64,000 nucleotides of DNA from contig NZ_CP021108.1 in assembly GCF_002119685.1 (NCBI RefSeq), positions 3,224,001-3,288,000 on the forward strand, given 5' to 3'. The notes below the pieces were generated by a model. That model did no database searches. It had not been told where the DNA came from and was given only the letters and a program-made list of their open reading frames with translations. Below are positions 62,696 to 64,000 of this stretch, one piece after another (position 1 is the first letter of the stretch; every line of letters starts with the position of its first letter). Made by a program: the position numbers and the translations under genes. Source of the stretch: Bordetella genomosp. 8 (GTDB taxonomy: Bacteria; Pseudomonadota; Gammaproteobacteria; Burkholderiales; Burkholderiaceae_B).

Positions 62696-63841
62696 ATGGA
62701 CGGCAACGCCATCGGTTTGCGCGTGCATGCCCGGGTGGACGCCGCCGCGGTCGCCCACAACCTGGCCGCGCTGCGCGCGCGGCTGGGACCGGCATCGGCG
62801 GCACGCATCTGGGCCACAGTCAAGGCCGACGCCTACGGCCACGGATTGCATCGTGTACTGCCCGGCCTGGCAGGCGCCGACGGCCTCGCCGTCAGCCAAC
62901 TGGCCGATGCGCGCGCCTGCCGCGCCGCCGGCTGGAACGGCCCGCTGCTGGTTCTCGGCGGGCTGCTGGACGCGGAGGAAGCGCAACGCCTGGCATTGCC
63001 GGACCTGCACCTGGCCCTGTCGCACGACAGGCCCATCGACTGGCTGGGCGACGCCCCTTCCCGCGCCGCGCCACCCTGGATCTGGCTGCGCTACGCGGGC
63101 GATATCGGCTACACCGGCTTCGACGACGCCGGATATGCCGAGGCCTACCGACGCTGCACGGTACTGGCGCGCCAGGGCCGCATCGCGGGCATCGCCCATT
63201 TGAACCACTACGGCCGCGCGGAACAACCCGATGGCATCGCGCAGGCCGACGCGCGCTTCCAGGCCTTGATACGCGATCTGCCGGGCCCGCGCAGCTTCTG
63301 CAATTCGGCGGCGCTGCTGCGCCATCCCGACGCCGCGCGATCGACGGATTGGGTCCGGCCGGGCATCGCCTTGTATGGCGCCAGCCCGCTGCCCGATATC
63401 GATGGACCGGCGCTGGGACTGCGACCGGCGATGTCGCTGCATACACGCATCATCGGTATCCGCGACGTCGCCAAGGGAGAGCGGCTCGGCTACAACGGGT
63501 CCATCGTCGCGGCCGCGCCCATGCGCGTGGGCATGGTGGCCAGCGGCTATGGCGACGGCTATCCGCGCCGCACGCCCGCGGGAACGCCGGTGTTGGTCGA
63601 CGGGCATATCGCCCCCACGCTGGGCGCGGTGACGATGGACCTGATCCCGGTGGACCTGACCGGCCTGCCGCCGGTGGCCATCGGCGCGCCCGTCGTGCTG
63701 TGGGGCACGCCGGAGCTGCCGGTGGAAAAAGTGGCGCGGCACATGGGGACCATCGCGGCGGAACTGCTGACGTCGCTGACGCCGCGCGTGCCCGTCATAC
63801 CGGTGCCCATGGCCGGGCCGGACGACCTGGAGCAAAAATGA
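62696..63841 (+). CDS. alr: alanine racemase, divergent
   Basis: A 381-residue PLP enzyme of fold III. The PLP-Lys motif is ARIWATVKADAYGHGLHRVL and the second catalytic base Tyr is in ERLGYNGSIVAA. GMVASGYGDGYPRRTPAGTP is well preserved. Two sites differ from the family: the usual KxDTGMxRLG region reads WLRYAGDIGYTGF, losing the Lys and Arg that line the active site, and the CMDQ motif reads TMDL. It follows the anti-sigma kinase by 4 bp. L-/D-alanine interconversion is expected but another amino acid is possible. Confidence 0.85.
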   Translation: MDGNAIGLRVHARVDAAAVAHNLAALRARLGPASAARIWATVKADAYGHGLHRVLPGLAGADGLAVSQLADARACRAAGWNGPLLVLGGLLDAEEAQRLALPDLHLALSHDRPIDWLGDAPSRAAPPWIWLRYAGDIGYTGFDDAGYAEAYRRCTVLARQGRIAGIAHLNHYGRAEQPDGIAQADARFQALIRDLPGPRSFCNSAALLRHPDAARSTDWVRPGIALYGASPLPDIDGPALGLRPAMSLHTRIIGIRDVAKGERLGYNGSIVAAAPMRVGMVASGYGDGYPRRTPAGTPVLVDGHIAPTLGAVTMDLIPVDLTGLPPVAIGAPVVLWGTPELPVEKVARHMGTIAAELLTSLTPRVPVIPVPMAGPDDLEQK

Positions 63842-64000
63842 AAAAGACCATGGTTGCCGCCAGATACACCACACCGGTAATGGCCAGGCTGGCGCCCATG
63901 CCGGCGGTGCCGAACAGCGCCCCCACCATCAGCGGACCGGCCATCTGCCCCAGCTTGTCGGCCGCGCGCATGACGCTGGTCGCGCCGGCGGCGCCATAAT
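63795..64000 (-). CDS. MFS transporter, C-terminal end only
   Basis: The last 67 or so residues of a minus-strand membrane protein that enters from the right edge. SVMRAADKLGQMAGPLMVGA and the hydrophobic segments GASLAITGVVYLAATMVFFI resemble the final helices of major facilitator transporters. The stop TGA is at 63797-63795, so its end overlaps the convergent alr gene by 47 bp. Confidence 0.7.
   Translation of the reverse strand, partial: YGAAGATSVMRAADKLGQMAGPLMVGALFGTAGMGASLAITGVVYLAATMVFFIFAPGRPARPWAPV

Noticed and set aside
63559..63810. Minus-strand frame starting at 63810 as the end of the MFS gene
   Set aside because: The transporter-like sequence from the right edge uses a different frame, which stops at 63795; the 63559-63810 frame is antisense to alr.

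Overview
The window is about 67% GC and gene-dense, with long antisense shadow frames. It looks like a chromosomal segment of a beta-proteobacterium in the Burkholderiales, most like Alcaligenaceae (Bordetella/Achromobacter). The main reason is four orphan tripartite-tricarboxylate (Bug/TctC-type) solute-binding receptors, each beside its own regulator and catabolic genes and without TctA/TctB membrane partners. No rRNA, tRNA, CRISPR or insertion sequence was seen. This placement is an inference from gene content, not a database match.

Layout. (1) 1-6010: an alpha/beta hydrolase cut by the left edge, a PDC-lactonase-like amidohydrolase divergent from a LysR regulator, an MRJP/yellow-family protein, a LOV-domain hybrid histidine kinase, and a small unknown protein under a LexA-like box. 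(2) 6251-17618: a GntR-controlled catabolic block. It holds an FAH-family hydrolase, a Bug receptor, a three-subunit molybdenum hydroxylase, a LigB-type extradiol dioxygenase, a RidA-family protein, a FAD monooxygenase, a CoxG-like protein and a gamma-glutamyltransferase-like protein. Together they suggest hydroxylation, ring opening and deamination of an aromatic or N-heteroaromatic acid. (3) 17796-21564: a histidine phosphatase with an extra C-terminal domain, a lone tyrosine recombinase, a class II aldolase and a Phd/PIN toxin-antitoxin pair. (4) 21658-27778: GntR, Bug receptor, two enolase-superfamily enzymes, FAH hydrolase and 2-hydroxyacid dehydrogenase, probably for a sugar acid or hydroxy-acid. 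(5) 27840-37414: an IclR-controlled block with MmgE/PrpD on one side and, on the other, FAD oxidase, fumarase/ASL-family lyase, Bug receptor, sulfurtransferase and BisC-like molybdoenzyme. (6) 37311-42731: a TetR-controlled block with crotonase, CaiB-type CoA-transferase, Bug receptor and fumarylacetoacetase.

(7) 42769-54950, minus strand: one tightly overlapping operon for Alternative Complex III (actABCDEF), a small membrane protein, a SCO copper chaperone and a caa3-type cytochrome c oxidase (subunits II, I, III, IV) of the A2 subtype. ACIII would oxidise quinol and pass electrons through its haem c subunits to the CuA/haem c subunit II. (8) 55121-61703: another FAH-family enzyme and a minimal archaic (Csu-type) chaperone-usher pilus operon. 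(9) 61803-64000: a divergent STAS / anti-sigma-kinase pair, a divergent alanine racemase and the end of an MFS transporter.

Directly visible regulatory DNA includes twin GTATACTT operators 20 bp apart at both ends of the first GntR block, a 38-bp near-continuous palindrome whose boxes recur in the iclR promoter with the same 19-bp spacing, and a 17-bp box shared by the tetR-side promoter and the distant fumarylacetoacetase promoter.
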